NCBI GenBank assembly: GCA_016748015.1 | Contig: JAAOMT010000678.1 | Location: 414,389-478,388 of the forward strand | Source of the DNA: Geosiphon pyriformis | Taxonomy: Eukaryota; Glomeromycota; Glomeromycetes; Archaeosporales; Geosiphonaceae | Length of the DNA: 64,000 nt | Direction: 5' to 3' | Shown here: piece after piece, positions 60,348 to 64,000 of the stretch | Layout of the letters: the number at the start of each line of letters is the position of its first letter | Position numbering within the stretch: the stretch's first letter is position 1 | Program-made: the position numbers and the translations under genes | The notes under the pieces: model-generated | Told to the model about the DNA's origin: nothing | Database searches by the model: none | The model's input: the letters and a program-made list of their open reading frames with translations, nothing else

Positions 60348-61356
60348 TCAATGCTGTTTCGAAGAGCTAGAGTTAAAAAAATTAATTTCATAGATATCAC
60401 CGTCACAAGCAACATGCAAAGGATCATGACTGTTTGCAGCGGCAACAGTGCCAGTCCAGTTATCCAACAAAACTTGGTAATTTCCTTCAGCATCAACTTG
60501 ATACAAATTATCAGAACAAAAAATGTACAATGTGTCCTTTCTAGCAACCATAGCAGTTGTTTGCTCCCAGCCAGAATCAATCTTAGTGGGAATAAAATCA
60601 TTCAAGTTAATTCGCCAAAGTTTCCCATTAGAAGTAACAAAATAAGCATCCTCTTGGATGACAGCCGCAGCCAAAGTCTCGCCTAAATTATGAACGATTC
60701 TTTCGTGATATCCATCTTCTCGTATCCGCCAAAGGTCGTCATTGAACGCAAAAAGATAATCCTTAAAGGAGACGAGAGCCGTAATATTGTTCAAGCCACC
60801 TATGCTTATTTTTTGGTGTTCGTAATTTGAGAGGTCAATTTTCAAAAACCCACCAGTTTTTGATGCGACGAAGGCATATTCATTCAATTTGGTGGCAGCA
60901 GAGATGCTACCCAAACCATCCCCGACTTTTTGGAAGTCCCCATCAAAATTAACCTCATAAAGATCATTACAAAATACCAATAATTTGTCCCCATTACTCA
61001 AAATAGCCTGAGTATCTTGCCAGCCATTGCTGATTATTGTCCAAGATACTAATGGCTTATTCGCTACTGAATCTGATCGAAAATTTTAGAAAATAGACAA
61101 TTAAAAGTCAAAAAAAAACAAAGACTGTGACAGTTTTATGGAATCATTCAAAAAATGAATAATACCTATTTCGAATAATGGTTCATGATAGATTTGGGAG
61201 GAAGATGAAAGTCTTTGTTTTTAAAAATAATTTTTTTGTTAGAAAAAGAATTAAACACGGGAACAATTATTCATAAAAAACTTTCGACTTACGTGATGTC
61301 GTGCAGCGAAGGAAAGAGTGATAAGGTTGAGAGACGAGCGCCATTCGAGTGTTCAT
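60348..61356 (-). CDS. Tectonin-like beta-propeller protein (two exons)
   Basis: Exon 1 is 61356-61293, the intron is 61292-61073 (220 bp, GTAAGT..ATCAG, phase 1), exon 2 is 61072-60348; the product is 262 aa. The body is about five repeats of roughly 47 residues, each with a strand series of the form DxLYEVxxDGxxxxVxxGWxxTxA: LYEVNFDGDFQKV, LWRIREDGYHERI, LWRINLNDFIPTKIDSGWEQ, LYQVDAEGNYQVLLDNWTGT, IYEINF. This is the tectonin repeat pattern, which forms a beta-propeller lectin in fungi and animals. No convincing signal peptide; the short N-terminus (MNTRMALVSQPYHSFLRCTT) is only predicted. Role inferred: sugar binding, possibly in recognition or defence. The ATG at 61356 is the first one after an upstream stop-free but GTG-started stretch, so the start is less certain than the body. 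Confidence 0.8.
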
Positions 61357-64000
61357 GGGGAAACATAAGCTTCCTTGAAGAGCTCGTAAAACGAAGTTTC
61401 GCAAAGTGAATTTCTCTTCTTTTCTAAAGAAAAAAAACTTTTCAAGTAACAACTCGATTGCTTTGTCTTTAACCTTTGGAGCTTTAGATACAAATAACAC
61501 TATTTATTTTTCTCTTGAAAAAAGAGGAGATTTTGGCTTGGCGCATAGAGTTTCGCCAAAACATCGGACTACAGATTTCATGACGACAATTGTTACCGAT
61601 TCTATATATATGTAAAAGTTTGGGAACAACGCAGTAAATCTTCTTGTAATCGAGATTAACTGATGACGCATCGAAGAGAAACTTGCCGAATTTATTCACA
61701 AATATACATCACATGTTACCAAAGAAAAATGGCGTTTGGATCAAAAAGCGCGCGCAACCTTAATTCCGATAAGTGAAAACCTCAAGAAACACAAGCAGTG
61801 CATTTCTTTTGACTTACCTAGCCACCGGTCGATCAGTTAGTTTGACGAAATATTTTTTGTAAGGTGTTTACTAAATCTATTTAGGACAACGGGCAATCAT
61901 CTGAAAACATTGGTCCTTCGGTGTTTTGTTTCCAGCCGTCCTGGAGATAAAACAAATGAATCTGCACTTTGCATACAATTATGTTCTATTGGCGATCTTT
62001 TGAGGTAATCTGTATTGAATCGTGGTGGTGTCACTGATTACGAAAAATTCCTGTATTCCCAAAAGAATTCATTCGAAATCGTCTCAGAATTTTGAAATTC
62101 TACAATAGAAAAGAAAAATTAGCATGAAAAAAAAGGTCTTAACTCTCCGATTCTTTCTGTCATAAATATATAATTATTAATTATTCCTATTTTAGAAGTC
62201 GAATTGTAAGATCTATCCTTTTCATGATTAGATAAACAAAGAAACCTTTGTCTGTTGACGAGGAGAGCCAATGCAAACCATTATAAATAAAGACTTGAAT
62301 GATCAAAAAGATTTGAAATTCACATCTTAAGAGCACATGTTGTACCAAATGAAATGGAAATAATCCCTTGAATTTTACAATGGTTGTAAGATATTTTTCA
62401 AAAGAAATTGGAAATATAAAAAAATGATAGCAAGCATTTTTATCATATGAAAAAGGAAGAGTAGAATAAATAAATCAATTTCTTGTATGATATACAAGAG
62501 ATTTAAAGCCTGAAAACATGATAATGAAACTTTGAAAGAAATTTCGGGGATAAATCTCGTCGTATCTCGAAATCCGAGTTTTCAAAAACACACGGTTGTT
62601 TCTTTTGACTCATGACGTCTAATTATCGAATGTTTTAATGATCTCATAGATTTCACCTTTAATATAGCCTGGTATTATATATATATATCTTTTAATTCAA
62701 CATTTTAGCATGACTTTCAAACGCTTGTATACTGATCTTAATCACTTTTAACATGTTTTACTTCTTTAAATATAAATAGTTTTATACTAAAGTGATATAG
62801 TGCAAAGATTTCTAGAATTCGGAGTTTTCAACTTCGAACTCATGTTCCATAATTTATGATGAAAATTTTTATTTTTCAATCTTTTAATCATTGAATCATA
62901 TTAGAAAATTTTCGACTCAATTCCAACGCAGAAGACTATTTTCTTGTAAAATAATTTTATCTGAATCTAGTTTATATTGTATAAATAATTTATTTGACAA
63001 TTTGGAATTGATTAAAAACTATGCTTCAAATTTCAACATCAAAGGAAGTTCTAGATTCTTTTTAAGTTTTACTAATATGATTGTTCTGGGAGTATTTTAA
63101 GTCCTTTTCAAAACCTTCAAAGTCAGCTTTGGTTAATACTACTGTTAGGAAGAAGGTTCCCTAACCACATCTCAAAGTTCCTAATGTGCATTGATTGTAA
63201 ATCTTTTCTCTTTAATTTAAGAAATTTCTTGAATCGAAGAATTTAAAAGTTTCATTTTTTCTCGCTATTAACTCTAATTAATTAAGGGACAAAATATTTT
63301 CTTTTGCCACACATACTTTTTGGTGAGAACATTGGAATCTTGAGTTTTTTGCTGATGTTTGAGTACTGAATTAATTTTCAAGATTGTGTAGGTTGCCTTT
63401 CTCAACCATATAGTCAATAAAAGTATATATTCTATACCAAGCATCATAATTCAATTTTTTTTTAACATACTAAATTTGTTTGCTTAAACTTGAATGCCGG
63501 GCTTGGTAGCAATAATTTCCGATTCAACAATAATATTTGGAAAAAAAAGACAGAGAATTGGAGCCAAGAACTTTTTTGTATTTTTAATATTAGTGTGTTA
63601 ATTTAACTTTTTAAGGCCTCAATAGAAATTTACTGAGGAAAGCTCGCTTTTCATGTTGATCAATGTAAGCTATTTTCTTTGAACAAAGCCGATTATTGAG
63701 AAAACATCTCTGCAGCATGAAATCTTCATATTAAATTCCTAAATCTGTAAATGGATTTTTCATGAAAAGAATAAGGTTTTTACCACGCCAATTCAATGAG
63801 TCAAAAATAACTTGTATCGGAGTAAAAGTATTAAAAACTTTCTAAATCTGTTAGTTAAAAATTTGTCATACAACTTTTTATGGAAATATAGACGGGTCAT
63901 ATTTCCCGAAAGTTTCCTACTGACAAATCACAAGGTATTTCTAGAAATTTATTTAAAGTATAAACAGGGTAGTTTTTCATTACAAATTGCGAGAAATATT
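61357..64000. other. Intergenic to window end
   Basis: The first 300 bp probably hold the promoter and 5' UTR of the tectonin-like gene. Beyond that there are short ORFs on both strands without motifs (for example plus 62891-63100), and nothing is supported. Confidence 0.45.

Overview
The window looks like nuclear DNA of an arbuscular mycorrhizal fungus (Glomeromycotina, Rhizophagus-like). This rests on extreme A+T content, short GT..AG introns of 60-100 bp, a Ty3/gypsy family and an ORF1-type LINE family of the kind that crowd those genomes, a Whi3/Scw1-type RNA-binding protein, a nuclear MSS1/MnmE gene with a mitochondrial leader, and broken nuclease/kinase (Crinkler-like) and class 3 lipase-like genes. 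No marker gene fixes the species.

Layout. 1-14400: two related, heavily mutated Ty3/gypsy elements on the minus strand. Element 1 (LTRs 1-757 and 9246-10043) has inserted into the gag-pro region of element 2 (10044-13547, LTR 13548-14400). Element 1 carries gag, protease, a cysteine-rich region, a dUTPase-like domain, reverse transcriptase, RNase H and integrase, all broken by stops and frameshifts. 15028-17322: an ORF1-only LINE copy with an A-rich tail and a candidate 10-bp target duplication. 17866-19869: a pogo/Tigger-type DNA transposon with a Tc1-like transposon nested inside it and an assembly gap. 19872-23330: a gene-free A+T desert.

24525-26230: WHI3-like gene (minus, two exons), followed upstream by a long region with homopolymers and triplet microsatellites. 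31400-36900: a second A+T-rich stretch with a 965-N gap. 36949-38652: broken PD-(D/E)XK nuclease-like/kinase-like gene. 40289-42616: intact ten-exon MSS1 homologue. 47564-48147: secreted Gly/Asn-rich protein. 50213-51148: putative GPI-anchored surface protein. 55248-56489 and about 57421-58445: two degenerate lipase-like copies that both lack the nucleophile serine. 60348-61356: tectonin-like beta-propeller protein.

The window splits into TE-dominated or gene-free A+T blocks and short gene islands. The housekeeping genes (WHI3-like, MSS1) look functional. Fast-evolving families (lipase-like, Crinkler-like) are broken. Between 47.5 and 61.4 kb lies a loose cluster of genes for secreted or surface proteins and a propeller protein. 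No tRNA, rRNA or CRISPR array was seen. Exon joins were worked out by hand from splice consensus and reading frame.
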